The notes under the pieces were generated by a model, which was given only the letters and a program-made list of their open reading frames with translations, did not search any database and was not told the origin of the DNA. Positions 1-9,727 of a stretch of 64,000 bases of DNA are shown here, piece after piece. Position numbers and translations under genes: made by a program. The first letter of the stretch is position 1. Every line of letters starts with the position of its first letter. Origin of the DNA: Trichinella spiralis (lineage: Eukaryota; Nematoda; Enoplea; Trichinellida; Trichinellidae); contig CM012953.1 of the NCBI GenBank assembly GCA_000181795.3, forward strand, positions 14,800,183-14,864,182. The letters are read 5' to 3'.

Positions 1-669
1 GTTTACGTGCACCAAAAAATACATTATTCGGAGTACTACTTTCAACTGCATTCAACACTTTTAAAATGCGCATATTTAGCGCAAAAGAAATTACCGTCTG
101 TAAAAATTATTAAAAAATCAAGTACAAATGTATTTAGTAATTAGTAATAAATTATGAAGATTATAATATGTGTTATGCATTGTAGAATCTGCATTTTTTA
201 TAAATGTTTATACATATATAAAATATATTTTATGTTAAAATCAAATATAATATAGTAATAATAATAGTCAGAAATGGTCATACAATATATTTATCAGTGT
301 TTGCTAAAGCATAATTATTATATTGCAAATTTTTGCATGTTTTCATTTACGAACTCTTTATATTTTTTATACTGAAAATTTTAATGCTATATAATTACTA
401 TAATATTTTAATAAATATAAATAAATTTCATGCTTTTGGTAGAGAAGAATCATAATAGTGGAAATAGTATCTTTAAAGATATCGTTCAGGACATCTTAGA
501 TGTAGCGTAAAACTAACTGCTTACTTCTTTTATTGTAAAATACTATTTTATAATTTATCACTAAAATATAATCTAAAAATTCATAGCTCAAAATAATAAT
601 TGTAGCTATTTTACTTAATTTTCACAAATTCTGTTACAGTAATCACGAACTTTTTCGTAATTTTTTGCA
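1..669. other. AT-rich upstream region of RPB5
   Basis: I see no coding potential here. The sequence is strongly AT-rich with short A/T runs. Close to the RPB5 start there is a pyrimidine-rich acceptor-like sequence ending in CAG (about 625–639), about 30 nt before the ATG. It could be a 5'-UTR intron acceptor or a spliced-leader acceptor. The sequence alone cannot decide which. Confidence 0.4.
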
Positions 670-1371
670 ATGGAAAGAGATGAAAGTGTTATTTACAATT
701 TTTGGCGAATGCGAAAAACTACAATGGAAATGTGTTATGATCGAAATTATGAAGTAGCACAGAAAGATATAGACGTTTCTTTGAAAGATTTTATTGAAGT
801 TTTCGGGGACCGACCGTCAGAAGATAGACCCTCAAGATCTGATTTATCGTATATTGTGAGGCATAAGAAAAATGAGAAGAATCAATTGTATGTGTGTTTT
901 GTCAATAAAAAGAAACCTGGAAAGGAAGCAGTGAAATGCTGTTTTGATTTTTTGGAAGCGCATAAATTGAATAGAGTTGTACTTGTTCTGCAAGAGGAAA
1001 TGACACCCGCTGCAAAGAAGTTAGTTGTGGAAGTTTCAAAAAAATTTAAAATTGAAATATTTTTCGAATCCGAATTGATGCAGAATATTACTAAGCATGA
1101 ACTTGTTCCGCAGCACATTATATTGTCGAAACATGAGAAAATGAAGGTATTAGAGAAGTACAAAATTAAAGAGACGGCCTTGCCTAAAATTCTTCTCAGT
1201 GATCCGATTTCACGTTATTATGGAGCATCTCGTGGGCAAGTTTTTAAAATAATTCGTCGCTTGAGATTTCCAACGCAGCAGCCGCCGATTTTTGATGACT
1301 TTCCTGAATTTACGAATTTTGCAGAATTCCGTGAAGATAAAAGTTGTATATCTTATCGTCTTGTTGTTTAA
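670..1371 (+). CDS. polr2e: RNA polymerase subunit RPB5 (RPABC1)
   Basis: This encodes the RPB5/RPABC1 subunit shared by RNA polymerases I, II and III, a jaw component next to incoming DNA. The 233-aa frame has the typical N-terminal domain (start MERDESVIYNFWRMRKTTME, then GDRPSEDRPSRSDL) and the conserved C-terminal assembly domain (ITKHELVPQHIILSKHE, LPKILLSDPISRYYGASRGQ, KIIRR, ISYRLVV). The family is usually about 210 aa. The excess lies almost wholly between KIIRR and ISYRLVV, about 22 residues that the human protein lacks. A 69-nt stretch there (1256–1324) divides by three and ends in a strong acceptor-like sequence, so it may be an unrecognised intron with a weak GTCGCT donor. The first ATG agrees with family N-termini. 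A poly(A) signal (1370–1375) overlaps the stop codon. The next gene lies tail to tail 185 bp away. The identity is very secure. Confidence 0.95.
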   Translation: MERDESVIYNFWRMRKTTMEMCYDRNYEVAQKDIDVSLKDFIEVFGDRPSEDRPSRSDLSYIVRHKKNEKNQLYVCFVNKKKPGKEAVKCCFDFLEAHKLNRVVLVLQEEMTPAAKKLVVEVSKKFKIEIFFESELMQNITKHELVPQHIILSKHEKMKVLEKYKIKETALPKILLSDPISRYYGASRGQVFKIIRRLRFPTQQPPIFDDFPEFTNFAEFREDKSCISYRLVV

Positions 1372-1375
1372 TAAA
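1370..1375 (+). terminator. poly(A) signal overlapping the RPB5 stop codon
   Basis: AATAAA begins inside the TAA stop codon (1369–1371). I see no other AATAAA on this strand before the convergent gene's end at 1557, so the 3' UTR is probably only a few tens of nucleotides long. Confidence 0.55.
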
Positions 1376-1556
1376 AATTTTGTTGATTTGTTTACTGTAT
1401 TGTCAATTTTGCAATGTATTTGAATAGTACGACAGATGATAATACAACAAGTAAGTGATTTACAAGTTTCTAAATTTTACATTACAGTTGACATAAATCT
1501 GTGTCAGATTTCTATAAGGAATGTTAAGAAAGTAAAAAAAATTGATTCATAATTAT

Positions 1557-2776
1557 TTAGCTTTCTTTTTCACTTCTTAGTTCATTTCGAAAGTCAATCA
1601 TTTCCCCCCAAAATGTTTTATAACTTGCAATGTTTTTATGGTTGGCATCTTTGACAAAGATTACTTTGACTTTTCCTTCATTGCATTTTGCCAGTTTTTT
1701 AACATGTCGAGCTTTGATCACTTTGTCTTTGGTACCGTTTACAATCAATGTTGGGCAAGTGCATTTCATGAAATTTTTGTAACTGAAATTGAACTGATGT
1801 AATAATTTCAATAAATATAAAAATTAGTTTACTTGCAAAATGGTTGAGAATTGGAATAGAATGGCTTCAGGATTCGAAAGTTGATTGATTTAAATGCAGA
1901 TTGTAGAATCATACCGCGAACGGGAAATTTGCTGGCCAAATGAATGCTCGCAGATGTTCCAATGGAAACTCCCCACGGAATGATAAATGATTTAGGAATA
2001 TTTAGCACTTCCGTTGCAAACTTGTACACAGCTGTCACTGCTTTGTACATATTCTCTTCGCTCGGTTTTCCACTACTTAGTCCGTATCCCATGTAATCGT
2101 ACATAATGATATCTTCATCCAGGTAACCACATAATCGTATCGCATTATCTATTGCCAAACCCAAATCGCTGTCGTTCGGCTATAGAAAGCATTTTAAAGT
2201 ATTATATAGCATAAATGTTAAAAAAATAATACTCCTGAATAGATGTAGCAAAAGTTGGATGCTTTTCCAAATACGGATGAAGCGTGAATCATGGCAACTT
2301 TTTCATTTTCAACATCTATGTGAAAAGCATTCATTTGCAAATTAGCGGCATATCTTCCATACAATTTATGCAACATTGGGCATAATTCAAATTTGTAAAT
2401 TTTTGGATTCCTCTTGCTGACCAACTGGAAAGAATAAAGACCTTTCACAGGTGCCCTGTAAAGTGATATAATTTTGATTGCAGGCAAAAAATAATTGAAA
2501 TGAAACAAACGGAAATAAAATTCTTCTGATCATGTCTTCTTTTGATTTTGAAGAGAAGAAATATTCATAAGCAATGCGTAGTCGCGCCAATTCATTCAAT
2601 AAAACGCCGTTCCCATCTCGACGACTGACTGCAATGTCGACAATCTCGTCTATATTTAAAATAGCATACTTTTCCTTTTTAAGCGAGGAAAAGATTTTAG
2701 CATAATTCAGTGGAATTTTGAAAAATAATCTCTCTGATAGGAATCGATGCTCGTAATGATATTTTAACTCAAACAT
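1557..2776 (-). CDS. alpha/beta hydrolase, ABHD17/BEM46-like, 4 exons
   Basis: This is a serine hydrolase of the ABHD17/ABHD13 (BEM46-like) group; ABHD17 members depalmitoylate membrane proteins. My splice model is exons 2776–2511, 2455–2233, 2179–1833 and 1782–1557, with introns of only 55, 53 and 50 nt. The phases agree and give 353 aa. The conserved blocks are in order: DLGLAIDNAIRL, YDYMGYGLSSGKPSEENMY, the nucleophile elbow GVSIGTSASIHLASKF, the acid region LIVNGTKDKVI and the catalytic histidine in DANHKNI. The usual SHGNA oxyanion block is replaced by YSGPNDSDLG at the exon 2/3 junction. The N-terminus lacks the Cys-rich palmitoylation segment of vertebrate ABHD17, so its substrate may differ. 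It is convergent with RPB5 and divergent from the Ig–EGF gene. The fold is secure and the subfamily is moderate. Confidence 0.85.
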
Positions 2777-3242
2777 TTTAACAGGAGAATACAGTATGTG
2801 ATTTATTCCCCTAAATATACCACCACTTGCAACGACGTTTAATGTTACTGTTCAAAGAATCAACTTTAATTTGTTTAAGAAATAATAAATTTTAATTTAA
2901 ACAACTGTAAGAATTTAAAATTTTTTTCCAACTGCTTTATTAGAATAATCATGGTAAAAGTTTAAACTGTTTTAGATTGTTTGAATTTGTCAATGAAATG
3001 TGATAATTTTGAAAATAGAAATCATTTCGATGAAAATGTTAAAATGGAATTTGTCTTTTGTACTTGTTCCATTACCAAAGTTTGATTAAATTTCCTTTTA
3101 TCAAAAACAATGAACTTTTCTAATTCATATTAAGTTTGTTTGTTTAAACATTTTAAATGAAATTTTTTCAATATTTAAAGTTAAAAGAATGAATGCACAA
3201 AATATTTTTTCTATTATTTAGTTAAAGAAATATACCTTTGAA
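2777..3242. promoter_or_regulatory. shared 466-bp divergent intergenic region
   Basis: This AT-rich spacer separates two start codons pointing outward (hydrolase on minus, Ig–EGF gene on plus), so it must hold both promoters. A TTTAG acceptor-like site (about 3216–3221) sits about 20 nt before the downstream ATG. I recognise no specific factor site. Confidence 0.4.
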
Positions 3243-3905
3243 ATGAATTCACATTGGATGTTGGTATTGTTTATTTCTTCACTAGGCATCAAATGTTCGC
3301 CAGACTGCAATTCGAATATTATTTCAATGTCAACAAATTTAAATACTGAAATTCGAAAAGCGTTCAGTGGATGGCCATTGGTTTTGAACTGTCAAAGCAA
3401 CGGTGCCAACCAGGACAAAGAATCCATTTGCTGGTGGTTTCAACAAAATAATCACACATATTTAATACCATCGAATAATGCTACACTAGCAATAATAGAA
3501 AAAGCCAATTTAACACTTTTGACAGTATCGCCTGAAATTTCAGGGTATCATTTCATTTGCGGCTACCAGGAAAGAGCGTTGAGACGATTTGAAATTAAAG
3601 TGATGCTTTGCAATGACGATGATCCTTGCAACGGGCGTGGCAATTGTTTAACCTATCAAAATGATAAAATTGCCCCCGTAGTCTATTGTAAATGCAAAGA
3701 TAAATATTTTGGCACTTTTTGCACTGAACATATTCCAATTGAATCATTTGTCAAGATGACTATAGTTGGCTGTTTAATTGCAACTTTTCTTCTTGCAACC
3801 GCTGCATATGCTCTTTTGAGGACAAGAAGCAAACGTATGTTGCAAAAGAAATCAAAGAAAAAAATTAAAAAATTCTCAAAAAGAAGAAAATATTCATCAA
3901 AATAA
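3243..3905 (+). CDS. Ig–EGF single-pass membrane protein, ligand-like
   Basis: The 220-aa single-exon protein is built like a neuregulin/vein-type EGF ligand. It starts with a signal peptide (MNSHWMLVLFISSLGIKCS), followed by an Ig-like domain (about 35–120) with Cys in LVLNC, the WWF core tryptophans and the distal Cys in YHFICGY. Next comes one EGF module (about 123–162) with six cysteines, ending CKCKDKYFGTFC. A transmembrane helix follows (about 170–193), then a very basic cytoplasmic tail of about 28 residues rich in Lys/Arg. N-glycosylation sequons occur in the Ig domain (NHT, NAT, NLT). Membrane-anchored Ig–EGF proteins are often shed to activate ErbB-type receptors; that role is inference here. 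No intron is needed. AATAAA overlaps the stop codon, and a second copy (3973–3978) is the more usual distance away. I do not recognise a specific orthologue. Confidence 0.75.
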   Translation: MNSHWMLVLFISSLGIKCSPDCNSNIISMSTNLNTEIRKAFSGWPLVLNCQSNGANQDKESICWWFQQNNHTYLIPSNNATLAIIEKANLTLLTVSPEISGYHFICGYQERALRRFEIKVMLCNDDDPCNGRGNCLTYQNDKIAPVVYCKCKDKYFGTFCTEHIPIESFVKMTIVGCLIATFLLATAAYALLRTRSKRMLQKKSKKKIKKFSKRRKYSSK

Positions 3906-4603
3906 AATAATATGCAACACATGTGTTTAAACATTGAAAGCATTTATGAAGAAAAACTTTGATGCTCTTTTAAATAAATAATTTTACAGGGGACCACAAC
4001 GTATTATTTTTTTATTGACCAAAAAATTCGTTTTCATTTTACAGACTTTTACCTGCAACGTCGCGTTTTATATTTCATAGCCAGAAGATGAACGACCAAA
4101 CTGATGCTCGGTTAACGCAGCATGCGCAAATGCACACAGTTTTAATGTGCAGCATTTTTTGTATGCATTTAAGTATGTAGCTATGAAACTGTAACACCTT
4201 CCGTTGTCATTGCACATTTCTGTTGTTCATTTTTTAAATTAAATTACAAGTGTCCAATATGCTCGTTTTTGAACAGAAATAACAGGTAAGCAGAACACAA
4301 CTGAAAGTATGCATGCATGTATTTTTCCACATTAAAATTCATCGAACATTCAAGAGTTTTAACTTCAATATTAACTGCAAATAAGCTTTGACACTGACGA
4401 AATGGATAACTAAAAATGAAAATTACTTTTGAACAGCTGAATAGTTTGAATTCGATTTTTACATTTGAATGTTACTTTTTTAGTATAGAAATAGAAACAG
4501 ATTTACATGAATTAAACATCTACCATTTATTAAACAATCCACTCAAGTACAATTAGTTGTATTTTAACTGAAAAAAATAAACTTATTTGAAAAAATCTCT
4601 CAG
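3906..4603. other. intergenic region between convergent genes
   Basis: No gene is visible. It contains the plus-strand poly(A) candidate at 3973–3978 and the minus-strand TTTATT (AATAAA on minus) at 4526–4531 for the WD-repeat gene. A less AT-rich stretch (about 4050–4160) has no open frame of note. Confidence 0.4.
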
Positions 4604-6034
4604 TCAAGCAGTACCTACAACACTGACAGTGTGATGCTGATGACTACGATCATACTGATCACGCTGACGATGATGCACCACAGTTGATGAAATGATTTTT
4701 TTTATTTCAAAAACTTTTTTCGTCTCCTCATTTCCAACTGGCAATGTGCAGGGTGGGTTGTCTTGTTGGTCGGCCAAATCAAGCTCGACAAAGTAGCTAT
4801 CCCGTCCGCCAACGAAAAGCCTCTTGCCGGATGTTGAAAAGCCAACAGCTTGTACGAAAGAGCTGGTCTGCTGGAGGCGAAATGGCTTCTTTGATCGGAG
4901 GTCGTAAATTTGGAACCGCTTCCTTGAACCCGTAACAGCAATGTGCTGATCACTGTACGCCACGGCCGTGGGAAAAATTATCTCCGGGGAAGGGAAGTGC
5001 ATCGCCAACTGTTGGCAACGACGATCCCAAACGTTGATTGAGCCGCTGGTCGAGACGAAGCAGAAACAGTTGCTTGCGCAGCTGTTACTGCAGCCGCTTG
5101 CAAAGCTGACCAACGATATCGCATCCTCGGTGTTGCAGTGTTGGAAAAGTTCGATCGGCCAGCGACGTTCCAAGTCGTACAGACGAACCTTGCCGTCGTC
5201 ACAGCCGGCAACAAAGCAGCGGTCATCGGAGTCTATATCCACTGACCATACGGGAAAACTGGCCGACAGGTATACGTGAGCCGGCGAAATGGAACCACTG
5301 TTCGACCACTGCATCAGTAGAACGTTTCGACAGTGGCTGGCAACCAGCAGTCGATTGGACAGTTGATTCAGGCACCGCACGCTGGTCACCGACTGCATCG
5401 GATGTGCCACCTTCAGACAAGGTTCATCACCCTCGGCATCTCCAAATTGAACCACTTCCAAGCCGTCGAATTCGTCAGCAAAAATTACCGTATTCTTTTC
5501 CAAACACATCTCTACACACGTCACGCTGGAATGGCCAGACTTCTTTGTGCGACAATAAAATCTGAAACGACTTTCATCTTTCCAATCCCCCACATCCAAC
5601 ATCTCCGCTTCCACTGAAGCGGTGGCATCCCCTCTGCTTTCAAAGTCAACAACCAAATTTTGTCTTGTTGTTTGCAAATTTCTTCCAAACAACAAATTGT
5701 ACATTTCAGGAATATTTTCTTCATTGATAAATCGCTCAAAAACGCGTCTAAGTTCATCACACAATGGCGGAATTGTAGTGTCAAAATCGTCCGTATCATT
5801 TGTAATGTACTTCCTCCTCAAAGACATCAACAAGTCGTTGTTTTCACCAAGTGGAGCGAGCTTCTGGCAAAATTGGACCATCACCCACGGATGCACCTCT
5901 TTCAGATTGTCCTTCAATTGGACAGACGGTCCGCTTGATGAAAAAATATTCGAAACAAATTTGAAATACTTCTGAAGTACCATCTTCCACACGGTCAAAT
6001 CATCCGACACATCTGACATTATCGAAGAATTCAA
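4604..6034 (-). CDS. WD40-repeat protein, single exon, subfamily unresolved
   Basis: The 476-aa frame has no intron. Residues 1–115 are predicted helical and acidic (WKMVLQKYFKFVSNIF, then CDELRRVFERFINEENIPEM) and match no domain I can name with confidence. From about residue 170 a WD-repeat propeller is visible, with recognisable blade ends at SVDIDSDDRCFVAGCDDGKVRLYDL, FVSTSGSINVWDRR, IAVTGSRKRFQIYDLRSKKPF and LFVGGRDSYFVELDL. Such propellers are protein-interaction platforms, so no reaction is implied. The tail after the propeller is rich in His and Arg. A second in-frame Met (residue 6) could also start translation. A TAF5-, WDR91- or gemin-type relation was considered; none fits well enough to claim. 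A minus-strand poly(A) signal lies at 4526–4531. Confidence 0.8.
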   Translation of the reverse strand: MNSSIMSDVSDDLTVWKMVLQKYFKFVSNIFSSSGPSVQLKDNLKEVHPWVMVQFCQKLAPLGENNDLLMSLRRKYITNDTDDFDTTIPPLCDELRRVFERFINEENIPEMYNLLFGRNLQTTRQNLVVDFESRGDATASVEAEMLDVGDWKDESRFRFYCRTKKSGHSSVTCVEMCLEKNTVIFADEFDGLEVVQFGDAEGDEPCLKVAHPMQSVTSVRCLNQLSNRLLVASHCRNVLLMQWSNSGSISPAHVYLSASFPVWSVDIDSDDRCFVAGCDDGKVRLYDLERRWPIELFQHCNTEDAISLVSFASGCSNSCASNCFCFVSTSGSINVWDRRCQQLAMHFPSPEIIFPTAVAYSDQHIAVTGSRKRFQIYDLRSKKPFRLQQTSSFVQAVGFSTSGKRLFVGGRDSYFVELDLADQQDNPPCTLPVGNEETKKVFEIKKIISSTVVHHRQRDQYDRSHQHHTVSVVGTA

Positions 6035-7342
6035 AACTGCAGCATGGAAATATAAATTACTAAATATTTGATACGACGCACTTACATTTCAATGATAAAA
6101 TAGCAAGATATATTTTGACCGTAAAATATTAATATGCATAGCTTTGAAAAATATGCAAAATACTAATGATGTGAAAAATAAAAATCAAAAAAATTATCAG
6201 ATTTTTCCATGCACAGTAAATTTCGAAAAGTCCATATTAATTAATTATCTAATTTTATGAAGCAAACTTTTCCACAAATGAATACGAAATAATTACAATA
6301 GTTGTTACAAAAAACGATTTTCAAGAATTAAATTAAATCAAATTAAATTGATGCGCTACAGCAAATTAAAATGAAGCTCATAAATGAATTTAAATTTCCC
6401 AAGAAATTTTTTAACTTTCACAACTAGAATCATAAGAACAAAAAAGCAAATAACTTCAGCACTAGTGATACGGTAATTCATCAAAGAAACTGAGAACTAC
6501 TTGTTGTGAACAGTCATTGTAAATACCATTTAAAGTAATATTTTAGCATTTTGCCTTTAGCGAGCGTGTCATAAAGCTTTTTTTCGATAATTTTAAAAGC
6601 GGAACATTGAAAAACTTTATGCAAACCTGGGAATTAGTTAAAAAAATTTTACATATAAATTTCAAAATTTCAATTCACTTTCATGAAGATTTCATTTCAC
6701 TTTACAAAATGGAGTGTAAAAATGATTATTGAAAATTACAGTTCTAATAAAACTGCCTTCTGTTGAACTTTGAAGTCAATGAAATTAGACAGAGAATAAT
6801 ATTTGCATGGTATGCTTTTAATAAGGGCGAACACACAGGAAGGTGAAATTTATTACATTAGCAATTTATTTAAATAATTGGAATTGATATTAAATAATAG
6901 AATAATCCAACATACAAGCACATTTTTAATTAAAACAAGTAAATAAACAAAAATAATACAAACTATATGAAACAATTAATAACAAAGAACATTCAAATAA
7001 GAGTGCGCAAACAGCAAAGCGCACCTGGAGCACCCGTGCATGCCCAGCATAAAAACATTTTATATGATAAAAAAAGATAACCATTTACCAGAATAGTGTC
7101 GATAACAAAATGGTTAAAAAAGCAGTAATAAATGGATAAAAGATAAAATGCAGACAAAAGAGAAATGTGTAAAATTACACACAAAATGGTCATTTTACAT
7201 ATTTCCAGGTTCATCGCATGGTTTTTGACAACTGCAATTATGGACAGTGTTTGAAAACAAATAATGAGATTAGGAAAAAATATAATGAATTCCAAATATA
7301 TATATATATAATAATAAATGGTAATTATTTTTCTTCCCACAT
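6035..7342. other. intergenic, no gene seen
   Basis: AT-rich sequence between the WD-repeat gene start and the receptor kinase stop codon. I see no conserved coding frame. The open frames here are short and dominated by AT-rich codons. Confidence 0.4.
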
Positions 7343-9727
7343 TCATGCATCGCAATGTTGCTGTTCAGCAATCATAAGTGGAGCTAGCTCATCTTTTGGG
7401 TCGCTGTCAAGGTCTGCGCCAACGTGCCACAACGCATTCAAACGTTCTGCGGCACATCCAACTGAAATGCGTGCTTCTGGTTCTCCATCCCACATTTCTT
7501 CAATTGTTGCACATACAACTTTACTATGCTAAAAATAAAAAACTATATATCAATAAACAAACAGCGTTTCATTTATTTTAAATTTACCGAATCTACACGC
7601 CAAGAATCTTTTATAATTGGACGCCGTTTCTTTGTTGCAACAGTGTCCTGAATCACTTGTAATGTTGGCCGAAGTCCAACTTCAACTTCAAAAGGAAGTT
7701 TATATTCATCAGGCTCTTCTGAAAATAAGAAGAATATAAAGTAAATTATGAGTATAATTTTGTCGCATGCAAACAGTGCGCAACAGTCACCTCCATGTAA
7801 AGAACATCGTGACATTAATTCCCACAGTACCAGTGCAGCCGCGTAGACATCAATTTGACGAAAAGCAAATGCACTGAATTCAGTAGCTCCTTCCAGCACT
7901 TCTGGTGCCATATATCGACGAGTACCTACCTTAAAATTTTGCAATGTTAAAATTCACAACAAATATATCTATGAAAAAAATTCACTTGGCCATGAGTATC
8001 ATTTGGAGTTCGACCATGTTCACATTTCAATGCTAAACCAAAATCGGCCACACAAGCTGTGAAATCATCCTTCAGCAATACATTGCGACTTTTGAAATCT
8101 CGATGAACAATCGTCGGCTTGTACTTGTCAGTGCTCACTACTTCTTCATGAAGAAAACTCAATCCACGAAGTATCGATACTCCAATACTAAGCAACTGTT
8201 GAAAACTTATCGAATGAACCTATAAAAGAATGTATATTTTAAAAAATTGCAATCATATAAAATGAACTACTTGAAATATAACAAATACTTTAATATGATC
8301 ATGCAGTGAACCACGCTGATGATATTCTGTAATTAGCCAGAAGTCATAATTTGGACCAGTGCCGTGTGCTTCGGCACCAAGAAAACGTAAAATGTTAGGG
8401 TGCGATTTCAAGCCCGGTACAGCGTAAATCTCTTGTTCCTGCACCCAGCTATCGGAATTGTTTGCAGAAAACACTTTTACTGCCACAACAACTTGTTGGG
8501 CACCCATCGTAGCTTTATAAACACATCCGTAATGTCCACGAGAAATTTTCTATAAAACAAAATTAAATTGCAACAAAATCTTAAATAAAGTAAATAAAAA
8601 ATACATCTTTTAGCCGTATCTGGCGCTGCGGCAAATTTGAAAGTGACAATGGCAAACGCTTTGGTAAAGCAGTAGAATGGGATTCAAGTGATTTTAATAA
8701 AAATCGTAAACGATATCGTCGAACAAAATAAAAGCCAATCAATATTAAAACAGCAGCAAGTAAAACTGATATTAAACTGAATATAACATTTCTTAGCGAA
8801 TCGTCCACAGTTAAAATAGTTGTATTCGTTCCTGAAATTAATATCATAAATAAAAACATGCTACTTCCAATTTTTTAAATTAAAATTGATTTAAATTATA
8901 AATAAAAAAATAAATATACATATAACAAACAAACAAAAAATAAAGAAAAACTGACAGTTTATAATTAAATTACTTCTGGTACCTGCCAATCATAAACTGT
9001 AATGGCAAACTGAACAAAGTTACAAAAATTACAATTTTTATCCATTAAAATAAAAATTCATCGATACTGATTATTCACATGCTGCTATTTTCCGTGTTTA
9101 AATCAAGCAAAAAATCTTACGATCGATTTTAGAAAACGTTTCTGAGAATGATTTTGATCCGACTTGAAATTCGCGATTGCACATTGGTTTATTGCAACAG
9201 CAAAAATAAACTTCTACAGATCGAACAGCCGAATCTACGGAAGGTTCTTCAGCAATACAACGGTCAAAATCACAGTCCATCTCATTTGTCCAACATCCTT
9301 TGAACATAACCTTCAACAGGACAAAAAGTGAATGAAAAGAGTAATATTAAAAGAAAAGCTTACTTGAGCTTGTTCGCCAACATATTTCCAAACAGCGTAG
9401 CATCCTTGACTGCTGTTTCCTGAATTTTCGCATGTTTCAGGTGTTGGACAATTTTCAGCAGTACCGTTGCAGACATCAGAATTGAAATATGCACAAGAAA
9501 AATCGTCATAATTTTCAGAACGCATGTCCGTGAACGCGCTGCTCTGCCCAAACAATGGCACGAACAAATGCTGAAAAACAAAGCATCAATTAGCAACATA
9601 ACTCAATAAGGATTTATTTTTCAGGTAATCAAATTCCATCGGTGTCGCATTTCACAATCATAGGAATCAGGAATAAAAGCAATGGTAAACAGGCAATGCA
9701 AATCAAAGCGAATTTCTCAATATACAT
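7343..9727 (-). CDS. activin/TGF-beta type II receptor kinase, 9 exons
   Basis: This is a type II receptor Ser/Thr kinase of the ActRII/punt/DAF-4 group, which binds TGF-beta family ligands and phosphorylates type I receptors. The reconstructed exons are 9727–9656, 9570–9364, 9310–9121, 8831–8605, 8549–8289, 8219–7986, 7929–7791, 7718–7588 and 7528–7343; all junctions are GT–AG in phase, giving 548 aa. The signal peptide spans exons 1–2. The ectodomain is Cys-rich and ends in the three-finger signature CCCNKPMCN. The transmembrane helix is in exon 4. Kinase motifs: glycine loop [17 protein letters not shown] lysine, [11 protein letters not shown] catalytic loop, ADFGLAL, and [14 protein letters not shown]. 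The C-lobe motif [21 protein letters not shown] is typical of type II receptors. The tail is short. All catalytic residues are present, so it should be active. Confidence 0.93.
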
